Positions 17,398-26,928 are shown, numbered from the stretch's first letter. The stretch: DNA of 64,000 nucleotides from Chitinophaga sp. (GCF_017745275.1 NZ_JAGHZS010000004.1:310001-374000), one strand, 5' to 3'. Notes: generated by a model from the sequence alone, not told the origin. Made by a program: numbers and translations.

Positions 17398-20300
17398 ATG
17401 AAAACAAAGTTACCCGTAATGCGGTCTTTTATTGCCGGGCGCTTTTTATCGGCTAAAGCCCTGCAAAAGACGCTGTCCCTTTTCTGTTTACTTTCTGCTG
17501 GTATTGTACTTCAGCCTCAACAGTTGAAAGCCCAAACCGGCTACGTCTGGAAAAACGCCCCTGTAGGAGGCGGGGGATTTGTAACCGGCATTGTTACCCA
17601 CAAAACCTCCGGCGACAGGTATTGCCGTACGGACGTAGGCGGTGCTTACCGCTGGGATGCTGCCAACAATAAATGGATTCAACTGCTCGACTGGCTGAAT
17701 GAATCGGAAAATGGATTTATTGGCGTGGAAGCCCTCGCACTGGATCCACAGAATGCCAATAATGTTTATATGCTCTGCGGCACCTCCTATATCAACGGCG
17801 GCAGAACAGCGATATTAAAGTCCACAGACAAAGGAAATACTTTCACCTACACAGATGTTACTGCTAAATTTAAAGCACATGGAAATGGGAATGGACGCGG
17901 AAACGGAGAACGGCTGGCTGTAGATCCCAAAAACAGTAACATATTATTCTGCGGTACAAGGGCTAACGGACTTTGGAAAAGTACAGATGCCGGCGTTACC
18001 TGGAACCTTGCCTGGAGCGGTGTAACTACTACTCCTAATGAAAACGGGATATGCTTTGTTCTTTTCGATCCTTCCGGCAGCGTATCCGGCGGAGCAAGTC
18101 AAACCATCTACATAGGTGTTTCCCGCACAGGGGGCGCCAATATCTATAAGAGTACCAACGGAGGCGCCACCTTTACAGACATCTCCGCCACTACTAGCTT
18201 CATGCCACACCGGGCTGCATTGCAGGGAACGACCATGTATGTTACCTATTCAGATGATGCAGGTCCGCAGTCCAGTGGAGGAAATGGAAAGGTATATAAG
18301 CTTAACACCGCTACCGGTGCGTGGACCAATGTTACCCCCGTTTCTTCGAAAGATTATGCCTATGGAGGAGTAAGTATAGATCCAACGAATGTTAACCGGG
18401 TCATTGTTTCCTCCTGTGGCTTGTATTGGAATAACCAATTCGGTACCGGCTGGGGCGACTTTGTTTTCCTTTCTACCGATGGCGGATCAACCTGGACACT
18501 TAAAAACGGTACCAACGCCACCTATGACAGTAACGGCATGGCATGGACGAATGGTGGCGCTGTTAACTGGATGGACTGCATTGAGTTTGACCAGGCCAAT
18601 CTTTCAAAAGTACGGGTCATCGGTGGCGGTGGCGTATATACCTGTTCCGATATTACCGCCGCCAATCCTTCCTGGAAATACGATGTAATAGGGCTGGAAG
18701 AAACCGCATTGCTGGACGGCATCAGCATTCCCGGAGGATCATTTATTTCCTCCTTCGGAGACGTAACAGGCTTTGTACATGAGCCGCTCACTTCTTATCC
18801 TGCAAAAAAATTAAGTCCCACAGATGGCAACAATCAAAGCATTGCGTATGCAGCAGGCAATACCAACAAGGTAGTAAGAGCTTCCAACGGAGGAAACGTT
18901 GTTTATTATTCGAACGACAAAGGTACTACCTGGACGGGCGTTGCTACCAATATGGGGTCACAGGGAAAGGTGGCCGTCAGCGCAGATGGAGGTACCATAT
19001 TACATTGCCCCGGAGGTTCTACTACTACTTACTATACCACAAACAATGGCGCCAACTGGGCGGCCTGTTCCGGTGTATCTCTTGGAGATGCGGGACCGGT
19101 AGCTGACCAGGTAAATGCCAACTATTTCTATATATACAATCCTTCCAGTGGACAACTGTTGAGAAGCTCCAATAAAGGCGTCAGTTTTTCAGTAGCAGGT
19201 ACGCCGGGCGCATCAACAGCGAACTATCCGTGGGAAGCAGCCCAGATCCGGACAGCGCCGGGTTTTGAAGGACATGTATGGGTACCTCTTGGCCACAATG
19301 GATTAAAATATTCCACTAACTACGGTGCCGCCTATACGACTATTGCTAATGTAAGTTATTGTAAAACCATTGGCATCGGGAAAGCGGTGACAGGAGCCAC
19401 CTATCCTACTGTTTTTATCTGGGGAACAGTGTCCGGCGTCACCGGGCTTTTCAGATCAACCGATCAGGGAGCTACCTGGACCAGGGTGAACGATGACGCC
19501 CACCAGTTTGCAGGCGCACCATTGCTGATTGGCGACATGAACGTTGCGGGAAGAGTATATATGAGTGCCGGCGGAGGAAGAGGTGTCATTTACTGGGAGC
19601 CTGCTGCCTGTACACCTACCGCTATCACCCCCTATGTACAGGTTAATGGCGGAACATGGCAACAAACCGCCAATGCAGCCGTCACCGCAGGCAATAGCGT
19701 ACAGTTGGGCCCTCAGCCTACTACGGGAGGCTCCTGGAGCTGGACCGGTCCCAATAATTTCAGCGCTACCACCCGTGAAGTATATCTCTCAAATATCCAG
19801 GCCAATCAAACAGGGAACTATGTAGCCACCTACACCAACAGCGGAGGATGCCAAAGCACACAAACCTTTAACATCAGCCTTACCACGGGTACTATATTAA
19901 GAGAAGTATGGACAGGCATTAGCGGAACTACCATCAGCAGCCTGACCTCCAATAGTAACTATCCTAATAATCCCACCAGCAGAGACCAGCTCACCAGCCT
20001 GGAAGGCCCAACAAACCAGGCAGATAACTATGGTACCAGGATCCGTGGATATATACATCCCCCTGCCACAGGAAGCTACACTTTTTGGGTAGCAGGAGAT
20101 GATAACACAGATTTATACCTGAGCACCAGCGACAACCCGGCCAATAGCACGAGAATAGCCTATGTGAGTGACTGGACCGATTCCAGGCAATGGAATAAAT
20201 ACAGCACGCAGCAGTCTGCCGCCATTAACCTGACAGCCGGACAAAAATATTATATTGAAGTGCTTCACAAGGAAGGCAGTGGTGGAGACAATGTAGCGGT

Positions 20301-20658
20301 AAGCTGGCAGGGACCTGGCCTTACACAACAGGTAATCGCCGGCAATTATCTTTCTACATTTGTTCCCGGAACAGGCAGTGCTGCTGTAGCCAAAATAGCT
20401 TCGGACGTTATCACCAATGAGGATGCTGTTAGCCTGTACCCTAACCCCGCCGCAGCAGGAAAGTTTACCATTCTTCTTCCGAAAATTTCAGAAAATACAG
20501 TGGTAAGAATTTTTGACAACCAGGGCAGAATGGTGTATGAAAAGAAAACCCGTGGCGGTAACCAGGTAGCGATTGACTCACGGCTTAAAGCAGGGTTCTA
20601 CATTGTTATGATAAATACTAAAACAGGCAGCGTCACGAAGAAGCTGATTGTTCAATAA
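17398..20658 (+). CDS. Secreted GH74 xyloglucanase with PA14 and T9SS sorting domain
   Basis: This 1086-residue extracellular endo-xyloglucanase starts at the ATG 17398-17400 with a long signal region ending near LKAQ. The catalytic part (about 50-735) is the two seven-bladed propeller fold of GH74. It has GGGGFVTGI and CRTDVGGAYRWD at the start, with Asp79 as likely general base, and SSFGDVTGFVH with Asp455 as likely acid. Many sialidase-like STD.G.TW repeats line the blades. An Ig-like segment (about 740-835), a PA14 domain (about 845-975) and a type A T9SS domain (SLYPNPAAAG to KKLIVQ) follow. Tandem HTCS1-like operators lie upstream and a hairpin terminator downstream. GH74 is almost exclusively active on xyloglucan (family knowledge), which anchors the substrate call for this region. 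Confidence 0.93.
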   Translation: MKTKLPVMRSFIAGRFLSAKALQKTLSLFCLLSAGIVLQPQQLKAQTGYVWKNAPVGGGGFVTGIVTHKTSGDRYCRTDVGGAYRWDAANNKWIQLLDWLNESENGFIGVEALALDPQNANNVYMLCGTSYINGGRTAILKSTDKGNTFTYTDVTAKFKAHGNGNGRGNGERLAVDPKNSNILFCGTRANGLWKSTDAGVTWNLAWSGVTTTPNENGICFVLFDPSGSVSGGASQTIYIGVSRTGGANIYKSTNGGATFTDISATTSFMPHRAALQGTTMYVTYSDDAGPQSSGGNGKVYKLNTATGAWTNVTPVSSKDYAYGGVSIDPTNVNRVIVSSCGLYWNNQFGTGWGDFVFLSTDGGSTWTLKNGTNATYDSNGMAWTNGGAVNWMDCIEFDQANLSKVRVIGGGGVYTCSDITAANPSWKYDVIGLEETALLDGISIPGGSFISSFGDVTGFVHEPLTSYPAKKLSPTDGNNQSIAYAAGNTNKVVRASNGGNVVYYSNDKGTTWTGVATNMGSQGKVAVSADGGTILHCPGGSTTTYYTTNNGANWAACSGVSLGDAGPVADQVNANYFYIYNPSSGQLLRSSNKGVSFSVAGTPGASTANYPWEAAQIRTAPGFEGHVWVPLGHNGLKYSTNYGAAYTTIANVSYCKTIGIGKAVTGATYPTVFIWGTVSGVTGLFRSTDQGATWTRVNDDAHQFAGAPLLIGDMNVAGRVYMSAGGGRGVIYWEPAACTPTAITPYVQVNGGTWQQTANAAVTAGNSVQLGPQPTTGGSWSWTGPNNFSATTREVYLSNIQANQTGNYVATYTNSGGCQSTQTFNISLTTGTILREVWTGISGTTISSLTSNSNYPNNPTSRDQLTSLEGPTNQADNYGTRIRGYIHPPATGSYTFWVAGDDNTDLYLSTSDNPANSTRIAYVSDWTDSRQWNKYSTQQSAAINLTAGQKYYIEVLHKEGSGGDNVAVSWQGPGLTQQVIAGNYLSTFVPGTGSAAVAKIASDVITNEDAVSLYPNPAAAGKFTILLPKISENTVVRIFDNQGRMVYEKKTRGGNQVAIDSRLKAGFYIVMINTKTGSVTKKLIVQ

Positions 20659-20685
20659 TAAAGCGAATTACCATCACGCAAAGCA

Positions 20686-20722
20686 GGTAAGCGGCAAAGA
20701 TAATTTTCATTTGCTGCTTACC
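20686..20722 (+). terminator. Hairpin terminator after GH74
   Basis: GGTAAGCGGCAAA (20686-20698) pairs with TTTGCTGCTTACC (20710-20722), giving 13 bp with one G-T pair and an 11-base loop. It starts 28 bp after the GH74 stop. The T run expected downstream is weak, so the call rests on stem and position. Confidence 0.65.
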
Positions 20723-20919
20723 TTCCCTGCGCTACAATTTTCGACAGTAATTCTTTCCCGTTATTGTTTGTATGATTGACAATTATTATATACCAATGCA
20801 TCTACCATCTGGCAAAGAATATAGATACTATATTTTTTTTAAGAGATAAAAAAAATATTTATCACTCTTATTTGTTGGGTATAGTTTTTATATTTAGCCC
20901 CCATATATTAAACGCGATT

Positions 20920-22335
20920 ATGAAAAAACTTCTCTTTTACACCCTCGCACTATTGCTGCCTACCCTGCTTCATGCGGCCATCAGGTTGCCTGCACTTGTT
21001 GGCAGCAACATGGTGCTGCAGCAAAACGACAGCATCACGCTCTGGGGATGGGCCAGCCCATCAGAAAAAATTACAGTATATACAGGTTGGGATAATCAAA
21101 CAGCCACTACTACCACCTCCGGAAATGCAAAGTGGAGCTTGAAAGTGCACACGCCGGCAGCAGGAGGACCTTATGAAATTAGACTGAAAGGATCTAATGA
21201 GATTGTATTGAAAAATATCCTGATCGGTGAAGTGTGGTTATGCTCCGGACAATCAAACATGGAGTTCAGCTATTACAATGGCGTTCGGCAGATAGCAGCA
21301 GAACTGCCGGTTTGCAGTAACAATAATATCAGGCTCTTTAACATCCAAAAAACTACGGCAGCAACCCCACAGGACAATTGTCCGGGTACCTGGGAAGTAT
21401 GCGATAGCAACAGCCTGAAGCCTTTCAGCGCGGTGGGCTACTTCTTCGGATTAAAGCTGCAGCAAACACTGGGTGTGCCGGTAGGACTTATCAACGCCAG
21501 TTGGGGAGGAACACCGGCCGAAGTATGGGCACCGGAGCACGTGGTCACCGATCAGCCACAATTGGCTGCAGCAGCCGATAAGCAGGCTCCGGCTGCCTGG
21601 TGGCCACATAAGCCGGGCTATGCTTATAATGCCATGATAGCACCACTTCTCAATTTCAATATAAAGGGAGTGATCTGGTACCAGGGAGAAGCGAATGTAA
21701 ACACAGCCACTACCTATACCCCCTTATTCAGCGGCATGATACAGGCATGGCGCGATGCATGGCATAAACCTTTACCTTTTTACTATGTTCAGATAGCGCC
21801 GTTTACCTATGACCAGGAAAATGAAACTGCATTAAAATATGACGCTGCATTACTTCGTGAAGCACAGGCACGCAGCAGCGCACTCCCCGGAACCGGGATG
21901 GTTGTAGTATCAGACGTTACAGAGAACGTAAAAGATATTCATCCGCAGGATAAAAGAACAGTGGGAAACAGGCTTGCCAACTGGGCGCTGGGAGAGAACT
22001 ATGGCAAAACAGGATTTACCTGGAAAAGTCCGGCATTCAAAGACATGAGTTTCCGTAAAAACAAAGCAATACTACATTTCAGTAATGTTCCTGGTTCTCT
22101 CCGGATCAATGGCAAAGCACCCGCTGCGCTGTACATCGCCGGAGCTGATAATGTGTTCTACGAAGCATCCGCGAAGGTGGAAAAAGATGCACTGGTGGTG
22201 TGGAGTGAAAAAGTAGAAAAACCTGTATCAGTAAGATACAGCTTTTCCAATGCTGCTATCGGTAATATTTTTTCTTCAGGAGGTTTGCCTGTTGGCCCCT
22301 TCCGTACAGATAGCCTGCCATTGTCCCATAAATAA
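20920..22335 (+). CDS. SASA-type (sialate O-acetylesterase-like) carbohydrate acetylesterase
   Basis: This 471-residue exported SGNH-fold esterase likely removes O-acetyl groups from glycan side chains. The ATG at 20920 gives signal peptide MKKLLFYTLALLLPTLLHAA; the longer upstream frame is not needed. Catalytic features are the nucleophile Ser in CSGQSNMEF, the oxyanion Asn/Gly segments and the Asp-His pair in KDIHPQDKR. An N-terminal beta-sandwich precedes the esterase domain. Plant xyloglucan galactose can be acetylated, and SASA-type esterases of family CE20 act in Xanthomonas xyloglucan loci (family knowledge). Its place after GH74 suggests the same role here, though the actual substrate is inferred. 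Confidence 0.85.
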   Translation: MKKLLFYTLALLLPTLLHAAIRLPALVGSNMVLQQNDSITLWGWASPSEKITVYTGWDNQTATTTTSGNAKWSLKVHTPAAGGPYEIRLKGSNEIVLKNILIGEVWLCSGQSNMEFSYYNGVRQIAAELPVCSNNNIRLFNIQKTTAATPQDNCPGTWEVCDSNSLKPFSAVGYFFGLKLQQTLGVPVGLINASWGGTPAEVWAPEHVVTDQPQLAAAADKQAPAAWWPHKPGYAYNAMIAPLLNFNIKGVIWYQGEANVNTATTYTPLFSGMIQAWRDAWHKPLPFYYVQIAPFTYDQENETALKYDAALLREAQARSSALPGTGMVVVSDVTENVKDIHPQDKRTVGNRLANWALGENYGKTGFTWKSPAFKDMSFRKNKAILHFSNVPGSLRINGKAPAALYIAGADNVFYEASAKVEKDALVVWSEKVEKPVSVRYSFSNAAIGNIFSSGGLPVGPFRTDSLPLSHK

Positions 22336-22343
22336 AAGAGATA

Positions 22344-22376
22344 AAAGAATGGTCTGCCCGCGGCCGGCCATTCTTT
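22344..22376. terminator. Terminator between convergent esterase and VOC genes
   Basis: AAAGAATGG (22344-22352) pairs with CCATTCTTT (22368-22376) around a 15-base GC-rich loop and is followed by TTCTTC on the plus strand and by an A-rich/T-rich arm on the minus strand. It lies between two convergent stop codons (22335 and 22394), so it can serve both genes. Confidence 0.7.
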
Positions 22377-22393
22377 TTCTTCGTCAAGGCTCA

Positions 22394-22807
22394 TTATTGC
22401 TGCGGAGCAGGCATTTGAGCGGCATCCATATATACCAATTCCCATTGATGGCCGTCAAGGTCTGCAAAGCTATGCTGATACATCCAACCATAGTCCTGGG
22501 GCTCCGCGTAAATCGTTCCGCCTGCATCTTTGGCTTTCGCAACCATCTGCTGCACTTCCTCTCTTGATGAAGCATCTAACGCAATTAATACTTCTGTCGA
22601 CACCTTTGCATCTGCTACTTCTTTCCTGGTAAATGTTTTAAAATAAGCTTCTGTTAAAAGCATAGCGAAAATATTTTCGCTGATAATCATACAGGTGGCT
22701 TTTTCGTCGGTAAACTGGGGATTAAAGCTGTAACCAAGTGCAGTGAAGAAAGCTACTGATTTGTCAAGGTTCTTGACGGGTAAGTTGATGAATACTTTTG
22801 TTGCCAT
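22394..22807 (-). CDS. VOC (glyoxalase-like) family protein
   Basis: This 137-residue cytoplasmic protein has the paired beta-alpha-beta-beta-beta modules of the vicinal oxygen chelate fold. It starts with KVFINLPVKNLDKSVAFFTALG and ends with FADLDGHQWELVYMD, where a metal-binding Glu is usual. It resembles the PhnB/lactoylglutathione-lyase-like group that includes many uncharacterised or resistance-like members. The ATG at 22805-22807 (MATKVFINLPV) is chosen because the longer frame lacks family similarity. It lies 90 bp downstream of a Crp-like regulator on the same strand. The substrate is unknown. Confidence 0.8.
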   Translation of the reverse strand: MATKVFINLPVKNLDKSVAFFTALGYSFNPQFTDEKATCMIISENIFAMLLTEAYFKTFTRKEVADAKVSTEVLIALDASSREEVQQMVAKAKDAGGTIYAEPQDYGWMYQHSFADLDGHQWELVYMDAAQMPAPQQ

Positions 22808-22897
22808 TTTTTTCTTTTTTAATTGTTTGCTGATGAAACAAAGATGCGGCAACATTTTGGGCAACAATTTTACAAATGTTGAGAAAATGAAAAATAG

Positions 22898-23476
22898 TTA
22901 TTTGTTGGCAAAAAATATTCTGCTCAACTGTGTCGGCGTAATACCCAGGTAAGCAGCGATATGATGTTTCCTGAGGCGCTTTAACAGCTTAGGATATTTC
23001 TTTAAAAAATCGTCGTAACGCTTAGCGGATGTATCCGTTCGAAAAGCCACTTCCAGCGGTTCTTTGTCAATAATCCAATGGAGCTCGTTGTATTTTATAT
23101 AAAATTGTGCAATGTCCGGGTGTTGATCAAACAGTTTTTTAAACTCAAAAAAATCGTATTCAAAAACAGATGTATCTTCAATTGCTTCAATATAAAATAT
23201 ACTTGGTTTATTAGCTAACATTGCGCTTAAAGAAGCCGCAAATCGTTGTTCAGGGAAGAAATATTTAATGATTATATCACCTTCGTCAGTAATAAAGTTT
23301 TGAGAGAAGAGTCCATTGACTACAAATGCCACTTTTCTTGGGTATTCTCCCATCGTTACAAAGTTCTCGCCTTTCTTATATTTTCTGTACTTCAACAACC
23401 CGGCCCAGGCTTTTTGGGCCTCTTCTGAAATATGGTGATATGTTTTGATTTTTTGAAAGAACAAGTCTGTATTCAT
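22898..23476 (-). CDS. Crp/Fnr-family transcriptional regulator
   Basis: This 192-residue regulator has a cyclic-nucleotide-binding-like beta-roll (about 10-120, with YKKGENFVTMGEYPRKVAFV and GLFSQNFI) and a short C-terminal HTH (about 160-192, IAAYLGITPTQLSRI). Small Crp-like proteins of this size are common in Bacteroidota, and their effectors are mostly unknown. The canonical cAMP-binding Arg/Ser signature is not obvious. It is upstream of the VOC gene on the same strand and may control it (inference). The 181 bp upstream (23477-23657) contain a small palindrome, ATTACCCCGGTAAT, at 23567-23580 but no gene. Confidence 0.8.
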   Translation of the reverse strand: MNTDLFFQKIKTYHHISEEAQKAWAGLLKYRKYKKGENFVTMGEYPRKVAFVVNGLFSQNFITDEGDIIIKYFFPEQRFAASLSAMLANKPSIFYIEAIEDTSVFEYDFFEFKKLFDQHPDIAQFYIKYNELHWIIDKEPLEVAFRTDTSAKRYDDFLKKYPKLLKRLRKHHIAAYLGITPTQLSRIFFANK

Positions 23477-23657
23477 ATATCTACATTATAGAAGATTTAA
23501 ATAGTGGCTGCAGGTCTTTCTTCTGCCTGCCAGGATCAGGTCCGCTCTTTCCAAACATTACCCCGGTAATTTAAGATGTTTTTTGCTATTGTTCTTTTTT
23601 TCCGAAGATCATATCCGGCAATTGCCTGTATCCCGGGCCATCAATAACGATATATAC

Positions 23658-24989
23658 TTATGCAGATGCCTTCTGTGAGCGAAGGTTGAACACCAACGTA
23701 AACGTGCTCCCCTCTCCTGGTGTGGAGGATACTTTAATGAGGATATCATGGAAGTCGGCAATTGTTTTCACGATAGAAAGACCGAGGCCATATCCATCGT
23801 TATTGCGATGGCTGTGTTTTCTAAACCGGTGGAAAATATTTTCCAGATCTGCGGCAGGCATACCAATACCTGTATCCTGGATAATCAGGTGATAGGTATC
23901 GCGGGTGAGGTATTCTTTGATATGGATGGAGCCATTTGTTGTATTGAATTTGATAGCATTATTCAGGAGGTTGTAGATCATTTGAAAGATGAGGTCCTGG
24001 TTGAGCTGGCGGAGAACAACAGTTGCTGTCAGTTCTATTTTTACATCTAGATTTTTAGCTGCCGTCCGGTGTTCCAATTCCTCAACGACCTGGTGTACCA
24101 GGGTATTCAGGCGCACATTGTCTTGTCGTGGGAACTGTTCGTTCTCAATGCGGGAAATTAACAGTAATGAGTGAACGATCTTTTTAAGGCGGTTCAGGGT
24201 ACTCATCATGCTAATGATTTTTGATTGTGCTTCATCTTCCAGGTTACCATCAGCCAGGAAGTTTTCCAGTTTATGCTGGAGGATACTTACGGGCGTCATT
24301 AGTTCATGGGATGCGTTGGAGGTAAATTCCCTTTCTTTTTCGAAGGCCACGTTTATTTGGTTCATGAGTGCCACCAGGGAGTTGTCGAGGTACTTGAAAT
24401 CCGCCGTGGTAGTATTCACTGGCGGTCCCTGTTCTTTAAAGGGAAAGTTGCTGCGGAAGAGGCGGGTGCGTATGATTTTTCCCAGTGGTTTTAAAAGGTA
24501 ACGGGTGAACACAAGATCCGTGATGATGGTAATGCTGATGAGGGCGCCCAGTACATATAATGCCATTCTTTGCAGGGGGCGGTTATATTGACTGATAGTA
24601 GTATACTTCCGGCCGATTTCCATCATATAGTCTTTCCCGTTGGCATGGAGCTGATGGCTCAACACTCTATAGGTGAGGGTATCTTTTTCTACGATACGTT
24701 TTACAGTTTCGATGGTATCGCCGGCATAGTGGGATGTTGCTGGTTCGAGGGAGATATATTCTTCTTTCAGCATGGTGTAGCTGCCATAATTATCTTCTCC
24801 CTGCAGGTAGGTTTCAATACCATTATTGCGGATGGCCAGCAATACTTTTTTTTCCTGTTCATGGAGGTAATAATCGTTGTATTTGAAGGCGATATCTTCA
24901 ATCAACCTGGGTAGCAGCAGGATAAACAGGGCAGCCACTGCCATTTTTGACAGTGTTATAAAAAGTGTGAGTTTAACCTGTAGCTGCAT
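23658..24989 (-). CDS. Sensor histidine kinase, partner of the adjacent response regulator
   Basis: This 443-residue inner-membrane kinase starts at the ATG 24987-24989 (MQLQVKLTLF). Two transmembrane segments (about 10-32 and 150-172) flank a periplasmic sensor of about 115 residues. The cytoplasmic part has HisKA with His228 in SNASHELMTPVS and a HATPase with N-box NLLNNAIKF, G1 box DTGIGMP and G2 box GYGLGLSIV. The start is 8 bp after the response regulator stop, so it is cotranscribed. The signal is unknown. The operon also includes an outer-membrane protein and a proline-rich secreted protein, hinting at an envelope or transport role. Confidence 0.9.
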   Translation of the reverse strand: MQLQVKLTLFITLSKMAVAALFILLLPRLIEDIAFKYNDYYLHEQEKKVLLAIRNNGIETYLQGEDNYGSYTMLKEEYISLEPATSHYAGDTIETVKRIVEKDTLTYRVLSHQLHANGKDYMMEIGRKYTTISQYNRPLQRMALYVLGALISITIITDLVFTRYLLKPLGKIIRTRLFRSNFPFKEQGPPVNTTTADFKYLDNSLVALMNQINVAFEKEREFTSNASHELMTPVSILQHKLENFLADGNLEDEAQSKIISMMSTLNRLKKIVHSLLLISRIENEQFPRQDNVRLNTLVHQVVEELEHRTAAKNLDVKIELTATVVLRQLNQDLIFQMIYNLLNNAIKFNTTNGSIHIKEYLTRDTYHLIIQDTGIGMPAADLENIFHRFRKHSHRNNDGYGLGLSIVKTIADFHDILIKVSSTPGEGSTFTLVFNLRSQKASA

Positions 24990-24997
24990 AATTGATG

Positions 24998-25669
24998 TCA
25001 GAGTTTTACTTTGTAGCCTACATTGCGTATGGTTGTTAACCATTCCACGGTACTATAGGCGGAGAGTTTTTTCCTGATATTTTTGATGTGCACATCTATA
25101 AAATTAGAGTCGTAGTCTGCATCTCCATAATCACCCCAGATATGTTCACTTAGTTGCAACCTGGAGAGTGGCCTGTTTTTATGGAGCACCATATAGCTCA
25201 GGAGATCGAACTCTTTCCGGGAAAGGGTGATATCTGTAGTCTGAAAGCAGATGCAGCGTTTCTGGATGTCCAGGTGGAAGTCGCCCACCTGGATAGTAGC
25301 TGTCTGCAATGCGAATTTCCGCCGGGCAATGGCATGCATGCGGGATTGCAGCTCCAGCAGGGAGAATGGTTTGGGCAGGTAATCATCTGCTCCGAGATCG
25401 AGGCCTTTGATACGATCTTCCAGTTGTCCGCGGGCGGTAAGAATAATGATAGCCGCATCCGGGCAAATTTTGCGGGCCTCTTTCAGCAACTGGAGGCCGT
25501 CCATGTCGGGCAGGCCTAAATCCAGCAGGAGGAAATCACAGCATCCTTCTTCCAGCCTGTTAATAGCAGCGGCGGCATTACCTGCTACTTCGCAGGTATA
25601 GGCGCTTTTCAGGAAAGCAGTCATTTCCTGGGCCATGATTTGCTCGTCTTCTACAATTAATACTTTCAT
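24998..25669 (-). CDS. OmpR/PhoB-family response regulator
   Basis: This 223-residue regulator has a receiver domain (1-115, acidic pocket VEDE, phosphoacceptor Asp50 in LLLDLGLPDMDG, Lys in YLPKPF) and a winged-helix output domain (about 125-222, LSRKEFDLLSYMVLHKNRPL). It is encoded directly before its kinase. Its first codon overlaps the last base of the upstream outer-membrane protein stop (TGATG arrangement at 25667-25671), so translation is likely coupled. Confidence 0.93.
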   Translation of the reverse strand: MKVLIVEDEQIMAQEMTAFLKSAYTCEVAGNAAAAINRLEEGCCDFLLLDLGLPDMDGLQLLKEARKICPDAAIIILTARGQLEDRIKGLDLGADDYLPKPFSLLELQSRMHAIARRKFALQTATIQVGDFHLDIQKRCICFQTTDITLSRKEFDLLSYMVLHKNRPLSRLQLSEHIWGDYGDADYDSNFIDVHIKNIRKKLSAYSTVEWLTTIRNVGYKVKL

Positions 25670-26598
25670 CAGAACTGGTAATAAAAACTGCCGTTAAAAA
25701 AAGAGTGGCTGGTACCTGCACCACTAAGGGCTTTATCGCTTAGCACTGACAGTTGATATTCCAGTTGCAGCATATAGTGCGCCCTGTTATATGCCAGTGG
25801 TACTTTCAGGTTATAAGAGAGTAGATCGAAGCTCGTATTCTCTTTTGTGGAAGTGCTGGTACTGGTATTTCGCGGCCATCCCGGCAGGTTCGGGATGGGT
25901 AGTCCTAATTTCGACAATTCTGATACTTTCTCACTGATGTAGGTCTGGTAAAAGTGTTGGGTACCGCCAATCACTTCCAGGGCAGGAGTTAGCGTGATCA
26001 AGTCTTTATTTTTACAGATGCTTCCCAGTGAAACCTGTTTTTCTGTACTGAGTGTAAGAAAAACGTCCTGTTGCTTCCCGAAAGCATAATCTGCGTTTAT
26101 CCCGGTAGTCATCCAGTATTTATATTTCAGGGAGGCGGCTGCGTTGTCCGGGTTGGCAGCCTGCAGGAAGGCTGAGTTCTCCGGGTAAAAGGTATGGCTG
26201 TACGACAGGTCTGCTGTAAACTTTTTCCCGATAGGGAAAGTAAATCCGGCGCCGGCGCTTCCGGCAGATACAGCGGATACGGAATCATTCAGCAGCCGGA
26301 AAGCGGTACCTGTGAAATAAAATCCGGACCTGAATTGCAGGCTGGCTGCTGCTGCTACGTATGGCAGCCGGTTAACGGCTGTTTGTCCGTAATAGCTGGC
26401 ATTGCTGGCATACAGTGCTCCCAGGGTGAACGTTACCGGCTTCTTCGATTCTTCCGCAACGATTGAATCCTGTTTTGTCGCGTTCATTTCTTTTCCGCCC
26501 AGTGTATCCTGTTTCGTCCCGTTTGTTTGTGCGTACACAGTTGTAGTGCTCATTCCAAGTAGGAATGCAGTGATTAGTGCAACTCTCATAACATACAT
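25669..26598 (-). CDS. Outer-membrane beta-barrel-like protein of unknown function
   Basis: This 309-residue protein starts with a signal peptide (MRVALITAFLLGMSTTTVYAQ; the ATGs at 26598 and 26589 are both possible). A short polar linker with a repeated TKQD motif follows. The rest alternates hydrophobic and polar residues with many aromatic positions and ends in FFNGSFYYQF, a typical C-terminal outer-membrane strand. I do not recognise a named family. It shares an operon with the downstream regulator and kinase and with an upstream proline-rich protein. It may be a porin-like or sensing component for the kinase (inference). Confidence 0.6.
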   Translation of the reverse strand: MYVMRVALITAFLLGMSTTTVYAQTNGTKQDTLGGKEMNATKQDSIVAEESKKPVTFTLGALYASNASYYGQTAVNRLPYVAAAASLQFRSGFYFTGTAFRLLNDSVSAVSAGSAGAGFTFPIGKKFTADLSYSHTFYPENSAFLQAANPDNAAASLKYKYWMTTGINADYAFGKQQDVFLTLSTEKQVSLGSICKNKDLITLTPALEVIGGTQHFYQTYISEKVSELSKLGLPIPNLPGWPRNTSTSTSTKENTSFDLLSYNLKVPLAYNRAHYMLQLEYQLSVLSDKALSGAGTSHSFFNGSFYYQF

Positions 26599-26604
26599 AT
26601 TACC

Positions 26605-26928
26605 TTAAATCAATCCTCTGGTAATAATTTTTGGTTTGATGATCCTGATAGGTTTTACGGGCAATGGAGTAGGAACAGCTATTGGTTTTATTACCCTTCT
26701 GGATTTTGGAACTTCCTTGATTATCGGTAATGCTTCCGGTGCAAGGGGTTTGTCCACTGGTTTTTCAGCTGGTCCGTGTGTAGCTGGCACACTATCGGCA
26801 GCCAGGTGGGTATATAGCATTATTCCTGGCAATTGCGGTCCGAACAATACTTTTCCATTACCCCGTGCGGGCTGCATGCAAACCAAAGCAGGTAGCAGGA
26901 AAAGTACCAATTGAAAAGTTCTGACCAT
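26605..26928 (-). CDS. Small proline-rich secreted protein
   Basis: This 107-residue hypothetical protein has a hydrophobic signal segment (FQLVLFLLPALVC) that includes a Cys, so it could be a lipoprotein. A Pro/Lys-rich tail with repeated KPI/VP motifs (about 55-105) follows. Such tails often span peptidoglycan or bind partner proteins, but no family is recognised. It ends 6 bp before the beginning of the outer-membrane protein frame, so they are probably one operon. Confidence 0.55.
   Translation of the reverse strand: MVRTFQLVLFLLPALVCMQPARGNGKVLFGPQLPGIMLYTHLAADSVPATHGPAEKPVDKPLAPEALPIIKEVPKSRRVIKPIAVPTPLPVKPIRIIKPKIITRGLI

Noticed and set aside
23567-23580. ATTACCCCGGTAAT palindrome upstream of the Crp-like gene
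   Set aside because: Only 6-bp arms and no second site near the VOC gene, so too weak to call as an operator.
24570-25519. Several long plus-strand frames opposite the kinase and regulator genes
   Set aside because: Shadow frames of well supported minus-strand genes; no signal peptides or domains.
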